Shown here piece by piece: positions 36,100 through 45,441 of a stretch of DNA of 53,064 nt. Under the pieces are notes generated by a model. The model saw nothing but the letters and a program-made list of their open reading frames with translations, was not told the DNA's origin and did not search any database. Source of the stretch: Mycolicibacter arupensis (GTDB taxonomy: Bacteria; Actinomycetota; Actinomycetes; Mycobacteriales; Mycobacteriaceae); contig NZ_MVHH01000031.1 of NCBI RefSeq assembly GCF_002086515.1, positions 1 to 53,064 on the forward strand. The letters are read 5' to 3'. The position numbers were made by a program, and so were the translations under genes. Each line of letters starts with the position of its first letter. Position 1 is the stretch's first letter.

Positions 36100-38139
36100 G
36101 TGGCTGGCCGAGTCGAGGTCGACGATGTCGAACCGGTCATCTCCTGCGGCCGTTATCCGGCCAAGGCCGTGGTCGGCGAGACCGTGCCGGTCAAAGCCAC
36201 GGTGTGGCGCGAAGGCCACGAGGCGGTCGCCGCCACGCTGGTGGTGCGCTACGTCGGGCGTCGCTATCCCCTGCCCGGCGATCCTCCGGCCGCGGCCCCG
36301 GCCGGTGCGGCCCTGCACCTGCCGATGCAAACGGGCTTCGACGCCTATGTCTTTCATGGCGCCTTCACCCCCGACGCCGTCGGCCTATGGACGTACCGGG
36401 TCGAGGGCTGGGGCGACCCGCTGCAGAGCTGGCGGCACGCGGTGACGGCGAAACTCGATGCCGGTCAGGGTTCGACCGAGCTGTCCAATGACCTGTTGAT
36501 CGGCGCCGGGTTGTTGGACCGTGCCGCAGCCGGGGTGCCCTCGGCACGGCGCAAACCCGTGCGGGCGGCTGCTGCGGCGCTGCGCGCCTCGGGAGACGCG
36601 GTCTCGCGGGCTGCGCAGGCACTGTCGGCAGAACTCGACGAGCTGCTGGCCCGCTACCCCCTGCGGGAGCTGGTCACCGCCGGCGTGGAACACCAGGTCT
36701 GGGTGGATCGGCCGCTGGCGCGCAGCGGTGCCTGGTATGAGATGTTTCCGCGCTCCACGGGCGGCTGGGACTCCGACGGCCGGCCGGTGCACGGTACCTT
36801 CGCCACCGCGGCCGCGGCACTGCCCCGGATCGCGCAGATGGGATTCGACGTGGTGTACCTGCCACCGGTACATCCGATCGGCCGGATCCATCGCAAAGGC
36901 CGCAACAACTCGGCGACCGCCGAGCCCGGTGACGTCGGGTCGCCGTGGGCCATCGGCAGCACCGAAGGCGGTCACGACGCGATTCATCCGGAGCTGGGCG
37001 GCATCGGCGACTTCGACGACTTTGTCGCCGCGGCTCGCCGACTCGACCTGGAGGTCGCCCTGGACCTGGCGCTGCAGTGCGCACCCGATCATCCCTGGGC
37101 GACCCAGCATCGCGAATGGTTCACCGAACTGCCGGACGGCACCATCGCCTACGCGGAGAATCCGCCGAAGAAGTACCAGGACATCTACCCACTGAACTTC
37201 GACAACGATCCGGCAGGCCTGTACGCCGAGGTGTTGCGCGTGGTCCGATTCTGGATCGATCACGGGGTCAAGATCTTTCGGGTCGACAACCCGCACACCA
37301 AACCGCCGGACTTCTGGCTCTGGCTGATCGCCGCCGTGAAGAACATCGACGCCGACGTGTTGTTTCTCTCCGAGGCGTTTACTCCCCCGGCCCGCCAATA
37401 CGGGCTGGCCAAGCTGGGATTCACCCAGTCGTATTCCTACTTCACGTGGCGGACCACCAAGGCGGAGATCACCGAGTTCGGGCAGCAGATCGCCGAGCTC
37501 GCCGACTTCCGCCGACCGAATCTGTTCGTCAACACCCCCGACATCCTGCACGCCAGCCTGCAGTATGGGGGGCCAGGAATGTTCGCGATCCGCGCGGTAC
37601 TGGCCTCGACGCTGGGCCCGACTTGGGGTGTCTACTCGGGATTCGAATTGTTCGAGGACCGTGCGCTGCATGAGGGCAGTGAGGAGTACCTCGACTCGGA
37701 GAAGTACGAGTTGCGTCCTCGCGACTTCGCCGGCGCGCTCGCCGAAGGCCGGTCACTGGAGCCGTTCATCGCCCGGCTCAACGAGATCCGCCGCCTGCAT
37801 CCGGCCTTCAACCAACTGCGCACCGTGCATTTCCACCATGTCGACAATGACGCACTGTTGGCCTACAGCAAGTTCGACCCGGTCTCCGGTGACACCGTGT
37901 TGGTGGTGGTCACGCTGAACCCGTTCGGCGCCGAGCAGGCGATGCTGCGCCTGGACATGTGGGCGCTGGGAATGCCCGACTACCAACGATTCTGGGTGCG
38001 TGATCAGATCAGCGGGGAAGACTACAACTGGGGCCAGGAGAACTTCGTGCGCCTGGACCCGGCGCACGCCGTCGCCCACATCGTTACCATGCCGCCGATC
38101 AATGCCGGGGCCCGCTCCGAGATGTTGCGCCGATCATGA
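36100..38139 (+). CDS. glgE: GlgE alpha-1,4-glucan:maltose-1-phosphate maltosyltransferase
   Basis: The 679-residue GH13_3 enzyme extends alpha-glucan with maltose 1-phosphate, which itself comes from trehalose (TreS-Pep2) or GlgM. The catalytic residues can be read: nucleophile D396 in [11 protein letters not shown], acid/base E425 in FLSEAFTPP, and D481 in NTPDIL. An N-terminal beta-domain (about 1-90) and GH13 barrel ([13 protein letters not shown] to the [14 protein letters not shown] region) match the family length of about 680-700. The GTG at 36100 is chosen because the next residues [11 protein letters not shown] align with homologues; upstream in-frame codons overlap the glgP promoter. 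It overlaps glgB by four bases. Confidence 0.96.
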   Translation: MAGRVEVDDVEPVISCGRYPAKAVVGETVPVKATVWREGHEAVAATLVVRYVGRRYPLPGDPPAAAPAGAALHLPMQTGFDAYVFHGAFTPDAVGLWTYRVEGWGDPLQSWRHAVTAKLDAGQGSTELSNDLLIGAGLLDRAAAGVPSARRKPVRAAAAALRASGDAVSRAAQALSAELDELLARYPLRELVTAGVEHQVWVDRPLARSGAWYEMFPRSTGGWDSDGRPVHGTFATAAAALPRIAQMGFDVVYLPPVHPIGRIHRKGRNNSATAEPGDVGSPWAIGSTEGGHDAIHPELGGIGDFDDFVAAARRLDLEVALDLALQCAPDHPWATQHREWFTELPDGTIAYAENPPKKYQDIYPLNFDNDPAGLYAEVLRVVRFWIDHGVKIFRVDNPHTKPPDFWLWLIAAVKNIDADVLFLSEAFTPPARQYGLAKLGFTQSYSYFTWRTTKAEITEFGQQIAELADFRRPNLFVNTPDILHASLQYGGPGMFAIRAVLASTLGPTWGVYSGFELFEDRALHEGSEEYLDSEKYELRPRDFAGALAEGRSLEPFIARLNEIRRLHPAFNQLRTVHFHHVDNDALLAYSKFDPVSGDTVLVVVTLNPFGAEQAMLRLDMWALGMPDYQRFWVRDQISGEDYNWGQENFVRLDPAHAVAHIVTMPPINAGARSEMLRRS

Positions 38140-40352
38140 ACACGCTGACCCGACACCTGGCACCCGCTCCCAGCGAGCTGGCTCGGCTGCTCGCCGGTGA
38201 ACACCACGATCCGCATTCCGTCCTGGGCGCTCACGAATATGGAGCGGCCACCATCATCCGGACCTGGCGCCCACGTGCCCGCCGCGTGGTGGTGCTCGTC
38301 GGCGATGAGCGTTTTGTCATGCGCGAGCTGGGTTCCGGCCTGTTCGCGGCCAGTCTGCCGTTCACCGACCTCATCGATTACCGGCTCGAGGTGCACTACC
38401 CGGAAACGGCCGACTTCGCCGAGCCCACCGGCGTGCACACCGTCGCCGACGGCTACCGGTTTGCGCCGACATTGGGAGAGCTGGATCTGTATCTGTTCGC
38501 CGAAGGGCGCCACGAGCGGCTGTGGGAGGTGATGGGCGCACATCACCGCACCTTCACCACGCCCGACGGCGAGGTGTCCGGGGTGTCTTTCGCCGTGTGG
38601 GCGCCCAACGCCACCGGAGTCAGCCTGATCGGAGACTTCAACGGCTGGGCCGGGGACGACGCCCCGCTGCGATCGCTGGGTTCCTCCGGTGTCTGGGAGT
38701 TGTTCTGGCCCGACTTCCCCACCGCCGGCCTCTACAAGTTTCGGGTACACGGCGCCGACGGCGCCGTCAGTGAGCGCGCCGACCCGTTCGCCTACGCCAC
38801 CGAAGTACCCCCGCGCACCGCATCGGTGGTGACGGCCAGCGACTACACGTGGAACGACTCGGCCTGGATGGCGCAGCGCGCCCGACGTACGCCGGCCAAC
38901 GAGCCGATGAGCACCTACGAGGTGCACCTGGGCTCCTGGAGGCCAGGACTCAGCTATCGCCAGCTCGCGGTGGAGCTGACCGAATACGTTGTACAGCAGG
39001 GCTTCACCCATGTGGAGCTGCTGCCGGTCGCAGAGCATCCGTTCGGCGGATCCTGGGGATACCAGGTGACTTCCTACTACGCCCCGACGGCCCGCTTCGG
39101 CAGCCCCGATGACTTCCGGGCACTGGTGGATGCGCTGCACGCCGCCGGTATCGGCGTCATCGTGGACTGGGTTCCGGCGCACTTCCCCAAGGACGAATGG
39201 GCCCTCGGCCGGTTCGACGGAACGCCACTGTATGAGCACTCCGACCCGCGCCGCGGTGAGCAACTCGACTGGGGCACCTACGTGTTCGACTTCGGCCGCC
39301 CGGAGGTGCGTAACTTTCTGGTCGCCAACGCGCTGTATTGGCTGACGGAATTTCATGTGGACGGGCTGCGGGTGGATGCCGTGGCATCGATGCTCTACCT
39401 GGACTACTCACGGCCCCACGGCGGGTGGACACCGAATATCCACGGCGGCAGGGAGAATCTGGAGGCCGTGCAGTTCCTTCAGGAGCTCAATGCGACCACC
39501 CATCGGGTGGCCCCCGGCATCGTGACCATCGCCGAGGAGTCCACCTCGTGGCCGGGAGTCACCCGAGACACCGGTCTTGGCGGACTCGGGTTTTCGATGA
39601 AATGGAACATGGGCTGGATGCACGACACCCTGGCTTACCTCGGTCATGATCCGGTGCACCGCAGCTACCACCACCACAACATGACCTTCTCGATGCTGTA
39701 CGCGTTCAGCGAGCATTTCGTGCTGCCGATCAGCCACGACGAGGTGGTGCACGGCAAAGGCACGCTGTGGACCCGGATGCCGGGAGACGACCACCACAAG
39801 GCAGCCGGCCTGCGCACCTTGCTGGCCTATCAGTGGGCGCATCCCGGTAAGCAGTTGCTGTTCATGGGCCAGGAATTCGGCCAGCGAGCCGAGTGGTGCA
39901 ACGAGCGCGGCGTCGACTGGTTCCAGCTCGACCCCGCAAGCGAGCCCGACGGCTACTCACCCGGGATCCTGCGCCTGGTCGCCGATCTCAACGCCCACTA
40001 TCGGGCCCTGCCTGCCCTGTGGAGTCAGGACTCCGACCCGCGGGGCTACTCCTGGATCGATGCCAACGACTCGGCCAGCAATGTGCTGAGCTTTCTGCGC
40101 TACGGCGCTGACGGTTCCGTGCTGGCCTGCGTGTTCAATTTCGCCGGCGTGACCCACGCCGACTATCACCTGGGCCTGCCTCAGGCGGGTCGCTGGCGTG
40201 AGGTGCTCAATACCGATGCGGCCGGGTACCGCGGCTCGGGCCAGGGCAACCTCGGTGGCGTCGAGGCCACGGACGCACCCTGGCACGGCCGCCCCGCCTC
40301 CACGGTGCTGGTGCTGCCGGCCTTGTCGGCGGTCTGGCTGGCGCCCGAGTAG
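38136..40352 (+). CDS. glgB: 1,4-alpha-glucan branching enzyme
   Basis: The 738-residue GH13_9 enzyme makes alpha-1,6 branches in the glucan built by GlgE. It has a CBM48 N-terminal domain ([27 protein letters not shown]) and the barrel with [13 protein letters not shown] (nucleophile D414), [10 protein letters not shown] (E467) and [14 protein letters not shown] (D535). Length is normal. The start overlaps the glgE stop (ATGA), so the two enzymes are co-translated. The order glgE-glgB is that of Rv1327c-Rv1326c. Confidence 0.97.
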   Translation: MNTLTRHLAPAPSELARLLAGEHHDPHSVLGAHEYGAATIIRTWRPRARRVVVLVGDERFVMRELGSGLFAASLPFTDLIDYRLEVHYPETADFAEPTGVHTVADGYRFAPTLGELDLYLFAEGRHERLWEVMGAHHRTFTTPDGEVSGVSFAVWAPNATGVSLIGDFNGWAGDDAPLRSLGSSGVWELFWPDFPTAGLYKFRVHGADGAVSERADPFAYATEVPPRTASVVTASDYTWNDSAWMAQRARRTPANEPMSTYEVHLGSWRPGLSYRQLAVELTEYVVQQGFTHVELLPVAEHPFGGSWGYQVTSYYAPTARFGSPDDFRALVDALHAAGIGVIVDWVPAHFPKDEWALGRFDGTPLYEHSDPRRGEQLDWGTYVFDFGRPEVRNFLVANALYWLTEFHVDGLRVDAVASMLYLDYSRPHGGWTPNIHGGRENLEAVQFLQELNATTHRVAPGIVTIAEESTSWPGVTRDTGLGGLGFSMKWNMGWMHDTLAYLGHDPVHRSYHHHNMTFSMLYAFSEHFVLPISHDEVVHGKGTLWTRMPGDDHHKAAGLRTLLAYQWAHPGKQLLFMGQEFGQRAEWCNERGVDWFQLDPASEPDGYSPGILRLVADLNAHYRALPALWSQDSDPRGYSWIDANDSASNVLSFLRYGADGSVLACVFNFAGVTHADYHLGLPQAGRWREVLNTDAAGYRGSGQGNLGGVEATDAPWHGRPASTVLVLPALSAVWLAPE

Positions 40353-40360
40353 CGCCAGCC
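40336..40360. terminator. 9-bp stem hairpin spanning the glgB stop codon
   Basis: The arms GGCTGGCGC (40336-40344) and GCGCCAGCC (40352-40360) are perfect reverse complements around a 7-base loop that contains the TAG stop. A second hairpin, GCGAGCC and GGCTCGC around CTGAA (40379-40397), follows. Neither has a U-tract. They lie between convergent genes, so they could terminate transcription from both sides. Confidence 0.5.
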
Positions 40361-40402
40361 CTCGGGCCGGCCACTACCGCGAGCCCTGAAGGCTCGCCCG
40401 GC

Positions 40403-41311
40403 TCAGTAGAGCGCGTTAGCCAGGTTGCGCCGGCCCGCGACCACCTCCGGGTCTGCGGGGTCGAACAGCTCGAACAGCTCCACCAGGCGGGTCCGTACGG
40501 CGGCGCGCTCGTCACCGGCGGTGCGGCGCACCAGGGCGATCAGCCGGTCGAAGGCGGCGGTGACGTCCTGGTTGAGGATCTGCACATCGGCGGCAGCGAA
40601 TGCGGCTTCGGCGTCGTCCGGGCTCGCATCGGCCCGCGCCGGAGCATCGGGGTCCCGGCCGGTGGCCCGCTCCAGGAAGGTGAGCTGTCGCAGCGCACCC
40701 TTGGCCTCGACGTGGTTGGGATCGGTCTCGAGCAACGCCTGATAGGCGGCGCGTGCCGCCGGAAAATCACCGACGTCCAGGTGGTCACGGGCCTGGGCGA
40801 GCACCGGGTCCACCTGCTCCGGCTGCTCGACCTCGCCGCCGGCCAATTTGCCCGCGGTGGCCGAGATCAGCGAGTCCACCCAGCGACGGAGCTGATCGGG
40901 CGGCTGCGGTCCCTGAAAGCTGGTGAGCGGCTGCCCGGCGGCAAGAGCCACCACGGTCGGCACGGCATCCACACCGAAAACCTGGGCAACCCGCGGGGCG
41001 ACGTCGACGTTCACGGTCGCCAGCGACCACGTGGCCGCACCACCGGCACTATCGGCCTGGGCCAGCCCGGCCAAGGCGTCGGCCAGCTTGACGCAGGCCT
41101 CGCTGCGGGGCGACCACAGCAGCACCACCACCGGCACCTGGTTGGACCGGACCAGCACCTCGTCTTCGAAGTTGGCCTCGGTTATCTCGGTGGCGCCGGG
41201 CGGGGCCGCGGCATTACCGGCGGCGCCGCCGGACTGTGCCGGCTGCTTGAGGCCAGACAAATCCACTGCTCCGGCCAACGCCGGACCGATCGGGGGTCGA
41301 GGACGCGTCAC
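40403..41311 (-). CDS. Thioredoxin-like protein with tetratricopeptide tail (YbbN/CnoX type)
   Basis: The 302-residue protein has a thioredoxin fold at about 45-155 (NQVPVVVLLWSPRSEACVKLADALAG, then VFGVDAVPTVVAL with the cis-Pro) followed by a TPR-like helical domain (AQARDHLDVGDFPAARAAYQALLETDPNH). The active site reads WSPRSEAC: only the second cysteine of CxxC is present, so it is unlikely to be an ordinary disulphide reductase. This is the pattern of YbbN/CnoX chaperedoxins. Start GTG at 41311. It corresponds to Rv1324. Confidence 0.88.
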   Translation of the reverse strand: MTRPRPPIGPALAGAVDLSGLKQPAQSGGAAGNAAAPPGATEITEANFEDEVLVRSNQVPVVVLLWSPRSEACVKLADALAGLAQADSAGGAATWSLATVNVDVAPRVAQVFGVDAVPTVVALAAGQPLTSFQGPQPPDQLRRWVDSLISATAGKLAGGEVEQPEQVDPVLAQARDHLDVGDFPAARAAYQALLETDPNHVEAKGALRQLTFLERATGRDPDAPARADASPDDAEAAFAAADVQILNQDVTAAFDRLIALVRRTAGDERAAVRTRLVELFELFDPADPEVVAGRRNLANALY

Positions 41312-41455
41312 GCGGTCAAGTCTGTCACGCCGCGCTCGCGGCGACACCGACGGTCGTTGTCCCGCCCAGCAACCCCACTATGACCAAGATCACACTGGGA
41401 AATCGGGGCGGGACGTCGCGCATCGCCAGCAACCTACGCAAGCGTAGGCAGGCTG

Positions 41456-42637
41456 TTAGCCCGCGCGCAGGATCAGTGCGTCGCCCTGGCCACCGGCACC
41501 GCAGAGCGCGGCCACCGCGTAGCCCGAACCGCGCCGCTTGAGCTCAAGTGCGGCGTGCAGGGTGATCCGCGCCCCAGACATCCCGATCGGGTGTCCGACC
41601 GCGATGGCGCCGCCGTGCACATTGACCACGTCGGGGTTCAGTCCCAGTTCCCGGGTCGAGGCCAGCGACACCGCCGCGAACGCCTCGTTGATCTCCACGA
41701 CGTCGAGTTGGTCGACCGAGATCCCCTCGCGCTCGATCGCCTTCTTGATCGCGTTGGCCGGCTGCGATTGCAGGGTCGAATCCGGCCCGGCCACCACGCC
41801 ATGGGCTCCGATCTCGCACAGCCAGTCCAGACCCAGTTCCTGGGCCTTGGCCTTGCTCATCACCACCACCGCGGCGGCGCCGTCGGAGATCTGCGACGAC
41901 GACCCGGCGGTGATGGTGCCGTCTTTGCGGAACGCCGGCTTGAGTCCACCCAGCGACTCTGCGGTGGTGTTGGCCCGGATGCCCTCGTCCTCGGTGAACT
42001 CCAGCGGATCACCCTTACGCTGCGGGATCTTCACCGGAACCACCTCATCGGCGAAGACGCCGTCCTTCCAGGCCGCCGCGGCCTTACGGTGCGATTCGGC
42101 GGCGAACTCGTCCTGCTCGGCACGGGTGAACTTGTCTTCGTCGTTGCGCTGCTCGGTCAGCGCTCCCATCGGCTGGTCGGTGAACACGTCGTGCAGGCCG
42201 TCGTAGGCGAGGTGGTCGCGCACCGTCACGTCGCCGTACTTGTAGCCCTCACGGCTCTTGATCAGCAGGTGCGGCGCCTGGGTCATGGACTCCTGGCCGC
42301 CGGCCACCACCACGTCGAATTCGCCGGCGCGAATCAGCTGGTCAGCCATCGCAATGGCGTTGATGCCGGACAGACACATCTTGTTGATGGTCAGCGTCGG
42401 CACGTCCCAGCCGATGCCGGCCCCCACCGCCGCCTGGCGGGCCGGCATCTGGCCCGCGCCCGCGGTGAGCACCTGGCCCATGATCACGTACTGCACCAGC
42501 GACGCCGGCACCTGAGCCTTCTCCAGCGCCCCGGCGATCGCCACAGCACCCAGGTCGCTGCCGGAGAAATCCTTCAGCGAACCCATCAATCGGCCGATCG
42601 GGGTCCGAGCCCCAGCAACGATCACCGATGTCGTCAT
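41456..42637 (-). CDS. fadA4: Acetyl-CoA acetyltransferase (thiolase)
   Basis: The 393-residue thiolase makes or cleaves acetoacetyl-CoA. Catalytic residues are visible: the nucleophile C88 in NKMCLSG, H349 in [10 protein letters not shown], and C379 in [10 protein letters not shown]. Length and the preceding [17 protein letters not shown] are typical of biosynthetic, tetrameric acetyl-CoA acetyltransferases. It matches Rv1323 (fadA4). The divergent neighbour is the methylmalonyl-CoA epimerase gene, with 82 bp between. Confidence 0.95.
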   Translation of the reverse strand: MTTSVIVAGARTPIGRLMGSLKDFSGSDLGAVAIAGALEKAQVPASLVQYVIMGQVLTAGAGQMPARQAAVGAGIGWDVPTLTINKMCLSGINAIAMADQLIRAGEFDVVVAGGQESMTQAPHLLIKSREGYKYGDVTVRDHLAYDGLHDVFTDQPMGALTEQRNDEDKFTRAEQDEFAAESHRKAAAAWKDGVFADEVVPVKIPQRKGDPLEFTEDEGIRANTTAESLGGLKPAFRKDGTITAGSSSQISDGAAAVVVMSKAKAQELGLDWLCEIGAHGVVAGPDSTLQSQPANAIKKAIEREGISVDQLDVVEINEAFAAVSLASTRELGLNPDVVNVHGGAIAVGHPIGMSGARITLHAALELKRRGSGYAVAALCGAGGQGDALILRAG

Positions 42638-42719
42638 GACTACCTCCAGGGCGGGGATGAGGGGCCGATCTTTCCGGTCGGCGCAGCGCGATGTTTGCGC
42701 TCAGGTTACCGTTAGTCCT

Positions 42720-43211
42720 ATGACGACCGAATCCGTCGCTGACTCCCTTGAGACACGTCCTGCCCTGGCTTCCGCCTTGGTGACGGCCGTCGATCATGTC
42801 GGTATCGCGGTCCCGGACCTGGAAGTGGCCAAGAAGTGGTACCACGACCAGCTCGGGATGATCGTGCTGCACGAAGAGGTCAACGAGGAGCAGGGCATCG
42901 TGGAAGCGATGCTGGCTGTGCGCGGCGCCCCGGTCGGCAGCGCTCAGATCCAGCTGATGGCTCCGATCAACGAGTCGTCGACCATCGCCAAGTTCCTGGA
43001 CAAGCGCGGGCCCGGTCTGCAGCAGCTCGCCTACCGCACCAGTGACATCGATGCGCTCTCCGAGCGGCTGCGCGAGCAGGGTGTCCGGCTGCTCTACGAG
43101 GCGCCGCGGCGGGGCACGTCGAACTCGCGGATCAACTTCATCCACCCCAAGGACGCCGGCGGGGTGCTGGTCGAGCTGGTCGAACCGGCCGCGAACGCCG
43201 AAGCGCACTGA
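42720..43211 (+). CDS. mce: Methylmalonyl-CoA epimerase
   Basis: The 163-residue VOC-fold enzyme interconverts the R and S forms of methylmalonyl-CoA in propionate metabolism. It has VDHVGIAVPDLEVAKKWYHDQLG (first metal His), QIQLMAPINESSTIAKFLDKRGPGLQQLAYR (second ligand region) and INFIHPKDAGGVLVELVEP (metal Glu). The ATG at 42720 begins MTTESV. It resembles the H37Rv gene annotated Rv1322A and lies near fadA4; propionyl-CoA from odd-chain or cholesterol degradation would be the source of substrate. Confidence 0.9.
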   Translation: MTTESVADSLETRPALASALVTAVDHVGIAVPDLEVAKKWYHDQLGMIVLHEEVNEEQGIVEAMLAVRGAPVGSAQIQLMAPINESSTIAKFLDKRGPGLQQLAYRTSDIDALSERLREQGVRLLYEAPRRGTSNSRINFIHPKDAGGVLVELVEPAANAEAH

Positions 43212-43243
43212 ACCACTAGGAACCACTTCGTGGTCGTGGCCAC

Positions 43244-43540
43244 TTAGGACCACTTGCGAGTCGGGCCCCGGTTGTGCCGGTTAGCCCAACACGGCGTATG
43301 CCAGTGCCTCCGATCGTCACCGGCAGCGTCGCTTGCCCCATGCAGCCATACCACGACATGGGCTATGCCACAACGGATCTCGTGATCGCAGCCCGGGCAC
43401 CGATAGACCTTCACCGCGCGCGAACCCGCAATCGGAACGACGACATAGTCGTAGCCGTCGGGACCGGCCTCCACACGTTGGTGCAGCGGCAACGGCCCTA
43501 GCGGCTCTTGCCGACGCGAGGCACTGCGACGACGGGCCAT
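43244..43540 (-). CDS. Conserved hypothetical protein, Rv1322 type
   Basis: The 98-residue protein has a basic, low-complexity head (MARRRSASRR), then a conserved VEAGPDGYDYVVVPIAGSRAVKVYRCPGCDHEI module with a CPGC pair, AHVVVW, and the C-terminal DDRRHWHTPCWANRHNRGPTRKW. The CxxC and the HWHTPCW cluster are likely to bind one metal ion. It is a small actinobacterial family, sometimes annotated as ATP/GTP-binding without evidence that I know of. It matches Rv1322 in length and wording. Confidence 0.82.
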   Translation of the reverse strand: MARRRSASRRQEPLGPLPLHQRVEAGPDGYDYVVVPIAGSRAVKVYRCPGCDHEIRCGIAHVVVWLHGASDAAGDDRRHWHTPCWANRHNRGPTRKWS

Positions 43541-43564
43541 GCCGACCAGCCTAGTGACCCAGCA

Positions 43565-44671
43565 TCAGGCCAGTTTGGACAGTGCCGCCGCCGCGTCATA
43601 GCCGCTGAAGCCCTCCAGCTCGCCGTCGCGGAGGCGATTCACCCAGTTCGGGTCGGCCAGCAGCGCGCGCCCGATCGCGACGACATCGAATTCGCCGGCC
43701 TCGAACTGCTCCACAACACGGTCAATGGGAGCCGGCGCAATCACCTGTCCCCGCTTCTCACTGCGGAATTGGGTCTCCAGTCCCACCGATCCCACCGCGA
43801 TGACCGGCTTGCCGGTCACCTTCTTGGTCCACCCGGCGAGGCTCAATTGGCTGTCATAGTCCGGGAATCCGGGAATGTAGTGCCGGCGCGTCGAGGGATG
43901 CAGCGCGTCCACGCCCGCCTCGACCAGCGGCGTCAGCAGTTCCTGCAGCTGCGACGGATCGTCGGCGATGGACGCCGCGTAATCGACGCCTTTCCATTGC
44001 GAGAACCGGAAGATGATCGGATAGTCCGGGCCCACTGCCGCACGCACCGCCGCGACCACTTCGGCGGGGAATCGGGTGCGCGCCGCCAGTGATCCGCCGT
44101 AGCCGTCGGTACGCAAGTTGGTCCGCTCCCAGAAGAATTCGTCCAGCAGGTAACCGTGGGCGCCATGGATCTCCACCGCATCGAAGCCGACCTCACGCGC
44201 GGCGGCGGCACTGTCGGCGTACTGCTGGGCGATCGCTGCGAGTTCGTCGGCGCGCAACGCCCGGCCACGCGGCTCACCGTGGCCGTCGACACCCGACGGG
44301 CCGACGGGTTGGACCCCGTCGTCGTCGCGCCGCTCAACTCCCTGATGCCACAACTGGGCGGCGATCGTGGCCCCCTCGGCGTGAACGCCGTCGACAACGC
44401 GAGTCCATCCGGCGAGCACCTCATCGCCGGCGATCGTCGGCACGCTGGCCGGGAATCCCGCGGCCGGGTCGGGCAACCTGATGCCCTCGGTGATGATCAG
44501 TCCGACCCCGCCCGCCGCCCGCCGCCGGTAGTACTGCGCCACGTCATCGCCAGGAATGCCGTTCGGCGAGGCCTGACGGGTCATCGGCGCCATGGCGAAG
44601 CGATTGGGCACGGTCAGTGAGCGCACCGTCAGGGGCTGGAAGAGGTCCTGGAATCGGGAGTTGACTGCCAT
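43565..44671 (-). CDS. NADH:flavin oxidoreductase (old yellow enzyme family)
   Basis: The 368-residue flavoprotein is a TIM-barrel OYE member. Motifs: LFQPLTVRSLTVPNRFAMAPMTR at the N-terminus, GVGLIITEGIRL, AQLWHQG, the conserved active-site HGAHGYLLDEFFW (His and downstream residues that bind substrate) and NLRTDGYGGSLAARTRF. FMN contacts are in the C-terminal VGSVGL and IGRALLADPNWV. A start at 44671 (MAVNSRF, GGAG upstream) is preferred over the ATG at 44767, which would overlap nucS. It probably reduces electrophilic alkenes or similar compounds; no specific substrate is evident. It is not in the M. tuberculosis order I recall here. Confidence 0.88.
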   Translation of the reverse strand: MAVNSRFQDLFQPLTVRSLTVPNRFAMAPMTRQASPNGIPGDDVAQYYRRRAAGGVGLIITEGIRLPDPAAGFPASVPTIAGDEVLAGWTRVVDGVHAEGATIAAQLWHQGVERRDDDGVQPVGPSGVDGHGEPRGRALRADELAAIAQQYADSAAAAREVGFDAVEIHGAHGYLLDEFFWERTNLRTDGYGGSLAARTRFPAEVVAAVRAAVGPDYPIIFRFSQWKGVDYAASIADDPSQLQELLTPLVEAGVDALHPSTRRHYIPGFPDYDSQLSLAGWTKKVTGKPVIAVGSVGLETQFRSEKRGQVIAPAPIDRVVEQFEAGEFDVVAIGRALLADPNWVNRLRDGELEGFSGYDAAAALSKLA

Positions 44672-44720
44672 GAGTCGCTCCAACGCGGCGTCGTCTGCTT
44701 CTATTCCAGGCGGGGGCCGC

Positions 44721-45395
44721 TCAGAACAGTCGGAACTCGTCGCTGTCCATGCCACGCATCGCGTCATAATCCAGTGTCAGGCAACGAATACCGCGGTCAG
44801 TGGCCAGCGTGCGGGCCTGCGGCTTGATCTGCTGGGCGGCGAATACCCCGCTGACCGGCGCCAGCAGGCTGTCGCGGTTGAGCAGTTCCAGATAGCGCGT
44901 GAGCTGCTCTACGCCATCGATCTCGCCGCGCCGTTTGATCTCCACTGCGACCGCTCGGCCTTGTTCGTCGCGACATAACAGGTCCACCGGTCCGATCGCG
45001 GTCATGTACTCGCGACGCACCAGCGTGTAACCCTCGCCCAGCAGCTCGACGTGCTCGGCAAGCAACACCTGCAGTTGGGCCTCGACGCCGTCTTTCACCA
45101 GACCGGGGTCAACGCCGAGTTCGTGACTGGAGTCGTGCTCGATCTCCTCGATGGTGATTCGCAGCTGGTCACCGGTCTTCTTGTTCGCCACCACCCACAC
45201 AGGCATTTCGCCGCCGGTCTCCTCGGTGAACCGACACGGTGGACTCATCCAGTTCAGCGGCTTGTAGGCACGGTCATCGGCATGCACGCTGACCGAGCCG
45301 TCGGCCTTCAACAGCAGCAGTCGCCGGGCAGAGGGCAGGTGCGCAGTGAGCCTGCCGACGTAGTCGACGGTGCACTGGGCGATCACGAGTCGCAT
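44721..45395 (-). CDS. nucS: Endonuclease NucS/EndoMS (non-canonical mismatch repair)
   Basis: The 224-residue nuclease cleaves both strands at G-T and similar mismatches and is the mismatch-repair enzyme of actinobacteria, which lack MutS/MutL. The N-terminal DNA-binding domain is followed by the RecB-like nuclease core with GPVDLLCRD and VAVEIKRRG (the metal-binding Asp and E-x-K), then DYDAM. The C-terminus DEFRLF fits the sliding-clamp-binding motif. An ATG at 45395 starts MRLVIAQ. It corresponds to Rv1321. Confidence 0.95.
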   Translation of the reverse strand: MRLVIAQCTVDYVGRLTAHLPSARRLLLLKADGSVSVHADDRAYKPLNWMSPPCRFTEETGGEMPVWVVANKKTGDQLRITIEEIEHDSSHELGVDPGLVKDGVEAQLQVLLAEHVELLGEGYTLVRREYMTAIGPVDLLCRDEQGRAVAVEIKRRGEIDGVEQLTRYLELLNRDSLLAPVSGVFAAQQIKPQARTLATDRGIRCLTLDYDAMRGMDSDEFRLF

Positions 45396-45441
45396 CCGAT
45401 CCACCTTAAGGGCAGCCCCGAGCAATTATTCTTACGCCACG

